Translations under genes and position numbers: made by a program
Notes under the pieces: generated by a model
The model's input: only the letters and a program-made list of their open reading frames with translations
Told to the model about the DNA's origin: nothing
The model's database searches: none
DNA from: Musa acuminata AAA Group
Lineage: Eukaryota > Streptophyta > Magnoliopsida > Zingiberales > Musaceae
Direction of reading: 5' to 3'
Length of the DNA: 64,000 bases
Assembly: GCF_036884655.1 (NCBI RefSeq)
Contig: NC_088342.1
Location: 31,812,501-31,876,500, forward strand
Part shown: positions 11,508 through 20,885 of the stretch, piece after piece
Position numbering within the stretch: the first letter of the stretch is position 1
Layout of the letters: each line of letters starts with the position of its first letter

Positions 11508-12449
11508 TTATGTAATTTCAAAATAATTCAAGAGAGTTGAGTTACTTACCTTGTAGTCGAAGCTCGTCAAAGCCCAATTCGCCGTTTCACCTTTGGAAGT
11601 TTTTGATTCATCCTTGGTTGCCTTTCCCATCTTTGGTCTCTTTCTTCGTTCAAGTTCATTGTTTATTTTAGATTTTTGTTTAATAAACTTATTAAGATTT
11701 AGTGTTCGAAGTTCAAGTTCATCATTGTCCTCATCACTTGAGTCATCGCTCAAGTGGTATTCATTTGTCCGGAGTTCCAAATCCTTCCTATTCTTTGGAA
11801 GGTGATTTTGTTTATCATCTTCATCATGTGTTTTGTACACCATTTCATATATCATCAACGAACCAATTAGTTCTTCAAGTGGAAAAATATTTAAATCTTT
11901 TGTTTCTTGTATTGCGGTTATTTTAGGATCCCACCTTTTTGGAAGGGATCTTATGATCTTGCTTATGAGATCAAAATTCGAAAAAGATTTACCAAGAACT
12001 CTTAGATTATTGAAGACATCCGTGAAACGGGTATACATGTCGCCTATAGTCTCGCTTGGTTGCATTTGAAAAAGCTCAAAATCATACAATAAAATGTTAA
12101 CTTTCGAGTCTTTGACTCTACTAGTTCCCTGGTGCGTGATTTCAAGTGTTCGCCAAATATCAAAAGCCGTTTCGCATGTAGAAATCTGATTGAACTCATT
12201 TTTGTCCAAAGCACAAAATAAGGCATTCATAGCCTTTGCGTTTAAAGAAAAATACTTCTTCTCCAAATCCGACCATTCGTTCATCGATTTAGAGGGAAGT
12301 TGAAAACCATTTTCAATGATATTCCATAAATCCAAATTCATAGAAACCAAGAAAACTCTCATTCGAGTTTTCCAATAAGTGTAGTCCAATCCGTTAAACA
12401 ACGGGGGACAAAAAATCGAAAAGCCCTCTTGAAAGCCATGAAGAGCCAT
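11508..12449 (-). CDS. gag: E1 gag (Sirevirus, gag-only element)
   Basis: An uninterrupted 313-codon ORF beginning MALHGFQEGFSIFCPPLFNG and containing YWKTRMRVFLVSMNLDLWNI, the UBN2-like core (NALFCALDKNEFNQIS, IGDMYTRFTDVFNNL, IIRSLPKRWDP, PLEELIGSLMIYEM) and a basic tail. It would form the virus-like particle coat. It lacks the CCHC zinc knuckle found in the E4 gag and ends soon after WALTSFDYK. Codons for DYK are followed by a near-perfect splice donor (AAG/GTAAGT, boundary 11549/11550). No pol follows. Intact gag in an element without pol suggests use of a partner's enzymes. Confidence 0.88.
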   Translation of the reverse strand: MALHGFQEGFSIFCPPLFNGLDYTYWKTRMRVFLVSMNLDLWNIIENGFQLPSKSMNEWSDLEKKYFSLNAKAMNALFCALDKNEFNQISTCETAFDIWRTLEITHQGTSRVKDSKVNILLYDFELFQMQPSETIGDMYTRFTDVFNNLRVLGKSFSNFDLISKIIRSLPKRWDPKITAIQETKDLNIFPLEELIGSLMIYEMVYKTHDEDDKQNHLPKNRKDLELRTNEYHLSDDSSDEDNDELELRTLNLNKFIKQKSKINNELERRKRPKMGKATKDESKTSKGETANWALTSFDYKVSNSTLLNYFEIT

Positions 12450-12485
12450 TTCTCTTAGGTGTAAATCCCAAATGAGAAATACCGG

Positions 12486-12497
12486 GCTCTGATACCA
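12486..12497 (-). promoter_or_regulatory. Primer binding site of E1
   Basis: GGCTCTGATACCA-type sequence immediately before the 5' LTR; complementary to initiator Met tRNA as in E2. Confidence 0.88.
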
Positions 12498-12499
12498 AT

Positions 12500-14113
12500 T
12501 GTTAGGACCGGAGCGACACTAAGAGGGGGGGGTGAATTAGTGCAACGGTAAAGTATGATAAACTTTCGACGATTTAAACACATTTCGAAACTTCATACGA
12601 TAAAAGCAACGTTTCATTTGAAACCATTTCAATTACATTTTAACTTGAAGGTAGTAAGCTATTGAAGGGGTTTGCAGTAAGGTAATAGCAGGAAATGCAA
12701 ACCAGAGAAGACGGTAGTTTATAGTGGTTCGGTCAATCGTGACTTACATCCACTCCTCCGATTCCTCTTCCGTCGAGGCCACCGGCATCCACTAATGATC
12801 TTCCTTTACTAGGCGAAGATCAACCTCCTTCTTACACCCCTCTTACAACCTCTTACAAGTGATTCACCCTTTTACAAAGATTTCAATGAAAAGAAAGGAG
12901 GTGAACACTCAAGCTATTGAAAACAAGACTTTTCCTAAAGCTTTTCTCAACTTCTAGCTTCTCAAAAGGTTGTTTTCTCAGCTGAGAAATGAGGGGTATT
13001 TAAAGGCCTCAAGAGGATTCAAATATGGGCTCTAAAATTTGAATTCTCTTTGGTTCCCGATGCTGGCGGTGCCACTGCCTGTTAGTGGCGGTGCCACCGC
13101 TTGTCAGTGTCTAACACTGACAGTGGACTGGCGGTGCCACCGCCCAGCCAAGCGGTGCCACCGCCCAGCTCTCGGGTGCTGGGCGGTGCAACCGCCCAGT
13201 CTGGCGGTGCCACCGCCAGACCCTTCGGTTCACCGTTTGGGCTTTAAATTTAGCCTAAACCAAGTCTAATTTTGGCCCAGTTGGCCCCTAACCAGGATAT
13301 AGGATTATCTTTTAATCATAATCCTAATTAATGTGCTAACTACGAATTTAAAGACATTTCCTAAGCTATTACAAAGTCCACAAGTCAAGACTTCTTCCGG
13401 TGAACTTTCGGCGGTCTTCCGATAAACTCTTGGAAACCGTTCTGCAGACTCCCGGCAAGCTCCTAGACTTCACGATTTGATCTTGGCGAGTTCCAATGAG
13501 CTTCTTCGGCAAGCTCCGATCTTTCTCGGTGAGCTCCGAGAACATCCAACAAACTTTCCGACAAGCTTCTGAAAAACCCTTCGGCAAGCTCCCTTACTCA
13601 TTCTCGGCTAGTTCCGGTAGCATTGCCGACGAACCTTCAGACTTCCGTTGAACTCTCAAACTTGCAACAAATCCATCATGCTTGACTTCGATACTTTGTT
13701 TCGCTTTATGTCTTCGTCGTTATCATAGTTATTCCTCCACCCACTAGCCAAAACTCTACTCCGATCTGGACAATTATTACAACACGAATTGACATTATGT
13801 TGCCCGGCACGTCATTGGTTGGCGCTTCGTCCAATTCTTCAGCGCATTGTCCTCTCTTGCGGCTTGTTGCCCAATTGGCGGTTGACCTCCGCAACCTCGA
13901 TATCCTTGGCGCAATTCCACTCTCCTTGGCCCGATGCCCGACGTCCGAAGCGTTCTGCCATCCAATATCCTGACATGATCTCCTCCAACGCAACGTCAAT
14001 TCCTCCTGCATCAACTGTCTAATCCTGATCGAGTAGACCTGTATCACTCAAAATGCAGTTTAAATCATAAACACATATCAAGTGGTTTCATCATCAAAAT
14101 ACGAGATTCAACA
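12500..14113 (-). repeat. E1 5' LTR (1614 bp)
   Basis: It starts TGTTAGGACC and ends GATTCAACA. The G-run hairpin lies just after the start. The GC palindrome array at about 13060-13225 contains about five units, more than in E2. In the element's sense a TATA-type box lies downstream of the array. The sequence from 13260 on matches the partial LTR at 1-865. Confidence 0.92.
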
Positions 14114-15228
14114 CCTGTGTCGATGAGAACAGTGATCGGTTGTTATTTGAGAAGGCCTCCAACTTTCATCATTTGCGGGTTTGAGTAGCTGGCTAGTGCG
14201 TGTACTGTAACGTCAGTCGGTTGTGGCTCTTCTTTCGAATCTTCTTTATGTTCAAGGTTCTCTTCTGAATGTTCAATGACCTCTTCTTCTATTGGTTCAA
14301 TCATAAGAAGTCTCCCTTTACTACAACGATGCTGACGGCTCCACGGCTCGTCGCAATGCCAACATAACCCCTTCGCATATTGTTCCCGAAGCTCTTCTCT
14401 TGTTAACCTTTTTAGTGTAGGGACTCGGTCGACAGTAGGGGGGGCTGAGGGCTTCAATATTGCTGGTTAAGGAGCAACCCTAGTCCTCCGATCTTCATGG
14501 TTCAATTGCTCCTCTTGATGTCGTGCGAAAGAGATGGCTGCCATAAGCATGTACGGTTGTCATGCTTTAACTTCTCCTCGGATCTTCGGCTTCAAGCCCT
14601 CAATGAAGGTCCTCAGTAGTTGTTTTTGAGACCAATCATGATTTTGATTAGATAACCTTTCAAACCTGGTTTGGTACGCCTGAATGGTGGAGGTTTGTCG
14701 GATCTTTGCTAGTCGTTCGTCAATATTCTCGTAATCGGTTCGTCTGAAGCAGATCAACAGTCCTTCTTTGAATTGTTGCCATGAAAGGACTCCATAAGTA
14801 TGTTCAAACCACTGTATAGCATCCCCTTCAAGATGTATAGCTGCAATTTTCACCATAGATGCATCTGCGGTTTTGTGGTACCGAAAATATCGCTCCACGC
14901 ACGAGATCCAACCAATTGGGTCTCCTTCTTCCCATCTAGGGAAGTCCACCCTCATGCGTGGATAATTGGGATCGATCATAGAACCTCCCCTCTTGTGGAA
15001 GTCATCTCTTCGGGCTTGGTGTGATTGGGCAGAGCTCTCTCCTTGATGTGATTTCTTCGGGCTTAGTGGTCGGCCCAATCTGAGTTCAGTAAAGAGTGTC
15101 CGAATCGTATCCTCCATTCGTGCCTCGAAGGCTTCGAATTTAGCATTGATTACCTCATCAGATGCCATAGTATATGCCATCAAATCTGTGATGTTAAGAT
15201 CTCTCTTTTGTTCTCGGGTTAAAGGCAT
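14114..15228 (-). pseudogene. gag: G1 gag and start of protease, broken
   Basis: Gag starts MPLTREQKRDLNITDLMAYT at 15228. The retrotransposon gag core is visible as KIAAIHLEGDAIQWFEH and LRTFIEGLKPKIRGEVKA. A TGA near 14560, at a position that is usually Trp, and a TAA near 14470 interrupt it. The knuckle part (14143-14457) has CWHCDEPWSRQHRC, a C-X2-C-X7-H-X-C form typical of plant chromoviruses. The last codons before E1 read LIDTG, the retropepsin active site, so E1 inserted inside the glycine codon of the D-T-G triad. This copy is dead. Confidence 0.85.
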
Positions 15229-16294
15229 GTATTGGTTGAGATAGGTGATGGTCGAAAGGGTTGGTGGATTGGTGGATGTAGGCTACGGTTTAGGCTTGTT
15301 TTGTTGCTATTTTGGGTGTAGTTTGAGGGTGTGGTTTGGTGGAGTTTTAGGGCTGTGGATGAATGTTTTGGATCTGTGGTAGATGGGAGCAAAGGTTTGA
15401 TAGAAATTAGTAGAAGTTGCAGCAAGTATATGCTGTCTTGTAAGAGCAAAATTATCGTCGAAGAAACAACGGTTTCTCGATGTAATTTCCACCAAATACT
15501 TAAGAGAATTGAGGAGGGAATTGATATCAAAATCACATTTTATATGACAGCAAGGATGACTAATTTTATCAAGAAAATTTTGATAGTATAATAGCAAGGA
15601 AATTGGTGCAAGTTGTGATAGCAGAATTCTCGTCGAAAAATTTCAGCTGTTTACGATGAAAATTTGCAGCAATACAAAATCGTTTTTAGAGATGAATTCC
15701 TCAATAGATCAATTTTAGATGGAAGCCAAGATGATCTATGAAGTGTGTAAGAAATTTTATTCAAAAATGATTGCAAATAGATGGGTTAAGGCAACAATAT
15801 GCAGCTGAAATTTTACAATGCAGATTTTCAAGTATAGCAGATTAGACGTAAAAGATCAATGGTTTATATTAATAATTTTTTGACAAAATTAAAGGGAAAT
15901 CTGCTGTTAGGAAGTTTCAAAGATTTCATAAAAATTTCGTGAAAATTTGGATAGAAAAAACACAGTAGCAAGATCAAACAGATAGTGCTATGCGGTTAGA
16001 ATTCTGTAATGTATCTTTTGTCGTTGAGATGAAAAATTTGTAACAAAAAGTTTATGCAGCAATATAGGAACAATTTTTTTGGGATTTTTGAATAAGGATA
16101 ACTAAATTGCAGCAGCAGTAAGGTAGAAAACCATAACCTATTGTAATTCACGGGGAGATCAAAGGATGATCCGCGGGGGTGGAGATGACGATAGAATTTG
16201 GCGACGATCTTTTAAGCAATTGTGGGAATTACTTTGGGCGGTTGTGGAGGGTTAATGGATGGCTGTGGAAAGGCAGCGAGATGCTAAGAATGCT
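15229..16294 (-). other. G1 leader between primer binding site and gag
   Basis: About 1.07 kb with no credible ORF on the minus strand. Short AT-rich words built around AAATTTT and GCAGCA recur. This is a plausible 5' untranslated leader. Confidence 0.6.
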
Positions 16295-16306
16295 GCTCTG
16301 ATACTA
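16295..16306 (-). promoter_or_regulatory. Primer binding site of G1 (one mismatch)
   Basis: GCTCTGATACTA lies two bases before the LTR; the consensus end is ACCA, so one base differs. It is the initiator Met tRNA site. Confidence 0.8.
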
Positions 16307-16308
16307 GG

Positions 16309-16702
16309 TGTTAGAACCCTTGCAGATTCTAAACTTGGGGTTGATCTCTTTAGGGGATCGGCCTCCTTGGAACTCTATAGGGGTTCCTCCCTCCAAGTTG
16401 CTGCTCAAAGGCTGCAGAAAAGATTCATCTATTGCTTATCAAAAGAGGAGGAATACATGGCTATTTATAGGGTTTCTAAACCCTAACTCCTAATAGGACT
16501 TCTATTCAAGACTCCTACTTCTAACCAACTCCTAATAGGACTTCTACTCAAGACTCATATTCCTTTACAACTCATAATTCTTCTCTAAGAAACAACCTCC
16601 TAACCCTAGCCAGCCTCTTCACCTATTTAATAGGGGTTGGCTTAGGTAGGTTTTACGTGAATGTCCCTCTCAATTAGGACTCTCCTAGCTAGAGTCCTAA
16701 CA
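16309..16702 (-). repeat. G1 5' LTR (394 bp) with a 43-bp tandem repeat
   Basis: It begins TGTTAGAACCC and ends AGAGTCCTAACA. Positions 16485-16527 and 16528-16562 are about 43-bp tandem copies (AACTCCTAATAGGACTTCTA...). CTATTTATAG at about 16461 is a reverse TATA box. A related tandem block is in the G2 LTR at about 62285-62370. Confidence 0.85.
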
Positions 16703-17275
16703 ATCTCCATCCAATTACCCAAGCCTCTTAGATTAGTGGGTCTTTACCCAATAATCTCTTATTAACCCTTATTGTATCTCATCCATGGGATCTAATAATT
16801 CAGGAGCTTATTGGATATCCAATAAGATAGGGGCTCCAATGAATATCTCATATTCGAACCTCTACTAATCACAACACCTATCATATGTGTGTGACCCTCT
16901 AGGTCTATATCGAGCTCTATATCGAGCTGGTTGTGAGTCATACCTATCATAACTCCTTCTAACTCAATAAATTATTATCTCTATAATAATTCACTCGACT
17001 CATCGACTATGGATGTACTAGGCCATTATGTCGTAGTCCTTAAACGATACAAGGGAATCTAATCCTTTAGACCTATCTGTCCTTAGTTATCGTGCACCTA
17101 TAGTCTCTCAACCATCTAACATCCCAAAGACTATATAACGGGCATGGTGTTGTTAGGCCCATACGATTTCTCCTCGAGTCTTACTCTAATCAGATTCTCC
17201 TAGAGAACTCTTTTTTTATCAATCTGAATAACATAGGCAAAGGATTTATTTGAGCAAAAACATACAAGATATTTC
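16703..17275 (-). repeat. Fragment of a C-family copia LTR
   Basis: Its words (ATCTCATATTCGAACCTCTACTAATC, here shortened to CGAACCTCTACT, plus CATATGTGTGTGACCCTCTA and the AATTATTATCTCTATAATAATT hairpin) match the C LTRs at 36600-37010 and 44930-45100 reversed. It shares the longer form present only in the plus-strand C copy. It is cut by G1 on the left and by E3 on the right. Confidence 0.8.
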
Positions 17276-18045
17276 TGTTAGGATCAAGAGTGGCACTAAG
17301 AGGGGGGGAGGGGTGAATTAGTGCAGCAAAAAAATGCATTGATTCTGAAAAATATTCATTTCGATTCAATCCATTTCGGAAAGAAATTGAACTTGAGAGC
17401 TTTCGTAAGAGTGCAAAGAGAAGGTTAAGGAAGTTTACAATAATGTAAATTGCATAAATAGGAAAGCAAACTAGAATTTATAGTGGTTCGGTCATTGTGA
17501 CTTACATCCACTTCCGATTCCTCCTCCGTTGAGGTCACCGGCGTCCACTAATAGTCTTCCTTCAATAGGCGAAGACCAACCACCTCTTTATAGTGCTTTC
17601 TCCTTTTCATGGGTTTAGGAGATAACCCTTACAAGTCTCATACCTCTCTTGAATGATCTCAACACTTAGAAAGAGAGGAGGAGGACTCTAGCACTTGTAC
17701 AACACTTTAACACTTTAAAGACTCTAGATTATGCCAACACTTTCATACCCTTTCATGCAGAAAAGGGTGAGATATTTATAGGCCCCAATAGCTTTAGAAT
17801 TGGAGCCAAAAAGTGTCACATCCCCGGATTTTGGGGTACTAGCAGTACCACCACCATTATTGGGCAGTACTATCGCTTGTAGTCTGACACTGGGCAGTAT
17901 CATCATCTAGTTTGGGTGGTATGTCTACTTGACAGAGCTCGGAGATCGAGTTCTGGCGGTACCACCACCTAACACTTATCTTAACACATAGATTAAGTCA
18001 AACAATTCACCAATTGATTTCATCATCAAAAGTCGAGATTCAATA
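17276..18045 (-). repeat. E3 3' LTR (770 bp, Sirevirus)
   Basis: It starts TGTTAGGATCAAGAG, has the GCACTAAGAGGG hairpin, and ends GATTCAATA (one change from CAACA). It is shorter than other copies. The GC palindromes near 17840-17960 are eroded (GTACCACCACC). It is followed by a polypurine tract reverse complement at 18046-18062, so it is a 3' LTR. Confidence 0.85.
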
Positions 18046-18545
18046 ATCTCTCCCTTTTTTATGATGACAATCAATTAGTGGAGTTAACCTTAACTCCCCC
18101 TATCTATATGCCATATTTTGAGAAATGACAAATTTGAATTCATAGCCTTGAATTCAAGCTTTAATCGAATTTAATCACATGCATTGTGTATCATTATAGT
18201 TTCAAGTCATCGATATTAAATGCACAATTTTATCACTTCATGTATGATAAAAATGCTTTGGACATAGCCTTACATTACTTACTTGCATGAAACATCCTTA
18301 TGTTATAAATTTTATGGTAGCATTCAAAGGTTCACAACATTAAGAATCTGATATTGCATCATTATATGGTAGCATTAAAAATTTTCAGCATTTAGAGAGA
18401 TCACAATATCAAAGTAAACACAAGATTACAACATCAAGCTTGCAACATAAAACAGATCACAACATCAAAGTAAACACATGATTACAACAACAAAGCTAAC
18501 ATAACATCAAATGTTTTAAAGTTTTCCGTCAACTTCTCCCCCTTT
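18046..18545 (-). other. E3 region between ORFX and 3' LTR
   Basis: AT-rich, no ORF. The polypurine tract is at 18046-18062, and a second polypurine-tract-like block (CTCCCCCTTTGTCATC) is at about 18535-18552. Repeats of ACATCAAAGTAAACACA occur between 18400 and 18500. No pol relic is present here, unlike in E4. Confidence 0.65.
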
Positions 18546-19262
18546 GTCATCATCAAAAAGAGCAAGTTAAAATGTCTAAACAAAGTATAAAGTTGTCGAT
18601 GAATCTGCTATATCTCAGTTAAAATTTGATCTTGATGTTGTTCAAATCGATCCATTCGAGTCCCTATGTCATCGGTAGATGAAGAGGGTGTTTGCTCTCT
18701 TGGAGGTGTTGCCTCAAAGGGACCAGTAGGAGGAGTTTGATTGTCCCTAAATATTGGTGTTTCAGGTTCTGGATCAGGTGGGAGGGGATCAGTTCTTCTA
18801 GGCATTCTAGTCCATATCTCATTTCTGAATATACACCTTAATCTTCATAGTAGATTTCTATTTATGACATTAAACCTATCTAGTTCCATAACTTCTTCGT
18901 CAGGTAGGATAACTATATCATAAGCATGGATTAGTCTTGTGATCAGGCCACCATATGGAAGCATCATCTCTTTTTTCAATAGTTCAATCATATTTTGTTG
19001 TATTAGGTAGCCAAAATAATTTTCATATCCTTTCATAATCCAATACATCGTTCCTATTTCCATTTGGTTAACTTCATCATGAGGATATTGTTTTGGGATT
19101 ATAATGCTTATCAAGATGTGATGAAGAAGTGTGATATTGAAAGGTAGTAAATGTTCACAGCATTTTAAAAGAATAGACAAGTTAGGATTACCGAAGATGA
19201 TTCCTAGGGTTTCAGAATATGTGGTCTCAATTGTTGCTTCGTCCCATTGTCCTCTAAGATGA
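18546..19262 (-). pseudogene. ORFX copy in E3 (plant-transposon-protein-like), 5' truncated
   Basis: The minus-strand reading frame matches the E4 ORFX from its LRG-Q-WD motif onward: ILLKCCEHLLPFN, IIIPKQYPHDEV, MIELLKKEMMLPYGGL, MPRRTDPLPPDPEPETPIF and the coiled-coil RMDRFEQHQDQILTEI. Stops occur after NRNLL (near 18842) and after ILTEI (near 18608). E4 has a sense codon at each of these two places and its own stop elsewhere, so both copies come from an uninterrupted parent ORF. The upstream half is missing: homology stops at about 19262, next to a 20-bp filler duplication. Function unknown. Confidence 0.8.
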
Positions 19263-20008
19263 TTCCTAGGGTTTCGGAGGTTCTGCGGGAACAAATCCGA
19301 GAAGTCCAGAAGCTTGCCAAACGAGCTCATCGGAACTTGCGAAGTGGATCGTCGCAAGTCCAGGAGTTTGCCGGAAGTCCGCAGGAGCATCACCGAGGGT
19401 TCGTCGGATGATCGACGGAAGTTCGCCGGAAACTCGCCGGAAGAAGCGATTGACGCACCGGAGCAAGCTGCAGAATTTGTCTTAGGAAATAATCGTAGTT
19501 AGCACATTGATTAAGTTAGAAATGGGAGGTGATCCCATTAGCTTAATCTTGGGGCAATTGGGCCCCTGAAGAACTCAAATTGGGCCGAATGGATCAACCC
19601 ATTCGGACCCAGGTTGCTGTGGGAGGTGCAACCGCCCAGGCAGGGAGGTAGCACCGCCTAGGCAATGTCTCCCAGCGACACTGGGAGGTGCAACCGCCCC
19701 AGCCAAGAGGTGGGACCGCCCCGGGCTCAATCTCCGAGCGAGACTGGGCGGTGCAACCTCTTCGGTCAAGAGGTACACCGCCAGAGCTCAAGTTTCGAGC
19801 TCTGCCAGGCGGTGCAACCGCCTGAGCTCGGTCTTCGAGCTCTGGCAAAGAGGTGCAACCGCCCCTGACAGAGGTGGCACCGCCCAGAGGCTCAGTCTTC
19901 GAGCTCTGCCAGGCGGTGCAACCGCCCCAGTCAGGAGGTGCAACCGCCTGATCTCGGAATTTCGGGAATTGACAGATTTGAGCTCCAAATTTGAACTGGG
20001 TTGGGGCC

Positions 20009-20016
20009 TATAAATA
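20009..20016 (+). promoter_or_regulatory. TATA box of the E4 LTR promoter
   Basis: TATAAATA about 60 bp downstream of the GC palindrome array. The same spacing pattern appears in E5 (31986-31993) and the E7 3' LTR (58027-58034), and reversed in E2 (3678-3685, 10008-10015). It marks the start of transcription at the LTR. Confidence 0.75.
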
Positions 20017-20408
20017 CCCCACCCATTCAGCACTGAAAGTATAGAACACACACTCGAAATCTTGTTGTCTTTCTGTGATTCTTAGAGCTCAAAACTGTTA
20101 GTTCTCCTCCTTCTGTTCTTCAAAGTTTGAGTTGTAATGAGAGGAGAGAAAACTTCTGTAAGGGTTGTCTCCTAAGCCCGCCAAAAGGAGTGAATCTGTA
20201 AGAGGGTGGTTGGCCTTCGCCTATTGAAGGAAGGTCTCTAGTTGACGTTAGTGACCTCGTCGGTGGAGGAAGCCAAAAGTGGAGTAGGTCAAGATTGACC
20301 GAACCACTCTAAATCTCGGTTTGCATTTCCCTTGAGCATTTTACCTTTACTGCAAACTTTTCAATAGCTTGCTGCCCTTTGCGATTTTACGAACGAGTTT
20401 CAATGTTC

Positions 20409-20480
20409 AGACGTAAATCTGCGTTTAGACGTAAATCTGCGTTTAGACGTAAATCTGTGTTTAGACGTAAATATGCTTTT
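20409..20480 (+). repeat. Four 18-bp tandem copies in the E4 LTR
   Basis: AGACGTAAATCTGCGTTT is repeated four times (20409, 20427, 20445, 20463), the last two with base changes. It lies downstream of the TATA box, in the likely R/U5 part. Confidence 0.9.
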
Positions 20481-20837
20481 TCGTATGATGATCTTATTGC
20501 AGATTGCATTTACGTTTTGAGCTGTACAATAGCAGCACACTGCCTTTATACTTCTGCTTAAACTGCATCTTATCTAATCAAGTGATTTACGAATCGGCAC
20601 TTAGACGTAAATCTGTTTCTTCGTACGAACGTCGGATTTCAGTTTGCGCCGATATTCTGGTTTTCATCATAACTGCAAACTGCCTGCATAGATTGACTGT
20701 AACCTTGCTTAGTATCAACTTTCATATAGAGTTGTCTTTATCGTTCAAACGCAGCTTTCGGTTTTAATCACAGAAAGTTTTCCGCTGCACTAATTCACCC
20801 CCCCCCCCCGCCTCTTAGTGCTCTCGATCCTAACAAT

Positions 20838-20850
20838 TGGTATCAGAGCC
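20838..20850 (+). promoter_or_regulatory. Primer binding site of E4
   Basis: TGGTATCAGAGCC starts two bases after the LTR; a perfect match to the initiator Met tRNA 3' end. Confidence 0.95.
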
Positions 20851-20885
20851 CGGTTAACTCTTAAACGGATTAAAACCCAAGAGAG

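Larger units (their letters stand above)
1..14113 (-). mobile_element. E1: gag-only Sirevirus-type copia retrotransposon (3' LTR cut by window edge)
   Basis: The element reads on the minus strand: 3' LTR (1-865, incomplete), non-coding 3' half (866-3150 and 10652-11507), gag (11508-12449), primer binding site (12486-12497) and 5' LTR (12500-14113). E2 is inserted at 3151-10646. Without E2 the internal part is about 4.1 kb and has no protease, integrase or reverse transcriptase, so E1 would need pol from a relative. It is inserted in a gypsy protease gene. The right flank starts CCTGT at 14114; the matching target duplication would lie left of the window. Confidence 0.85.
14114..16702 (-). mobile_element. 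G1: Ty3/gypsy retrotransposon, 5' part only
   Basis: Minus-strand 5' LTR (16309-16702), primer binding site, long leader, gag and the start of the protease. The E1 insertion cuts it at 14114; the rest of pol would lie beyond the left window edge. The LTR matches the G2 LTR at 62166-62543 in reverse, so both belong to one family. The gag knuckle type and the G2 chromodomain indicate a chromovirus. Confidence 0.85.
19276..20835 (+). repeat. E4 5' LTR, 5' end missing (about 1560 bp)
   Basis: It matches 26020-26750 of the 3' LTR, then runs on to the canonical end CGATCCTAACA. The first about 180 bp are missing. The palindrome array at about 19620-19945 uses the variant GGTGCAACCGCC in about nine units. 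A TATA box TATAAATA is at 20009-20016. Near the end a C run is flanked by CACTAA and TTAGTG. Confidence 0.88.

Noticed and set aside
20409..20480. Short regular repeats that could suggest a CRISPR array
   Set aside because: Head-to-tail copies without spacers, inside a plant LTR.
20379..20561. Frame with repeated FRRKSA residues
   Set aside because: It is the translation of the four 18-bp LTR repeats, not a gene.
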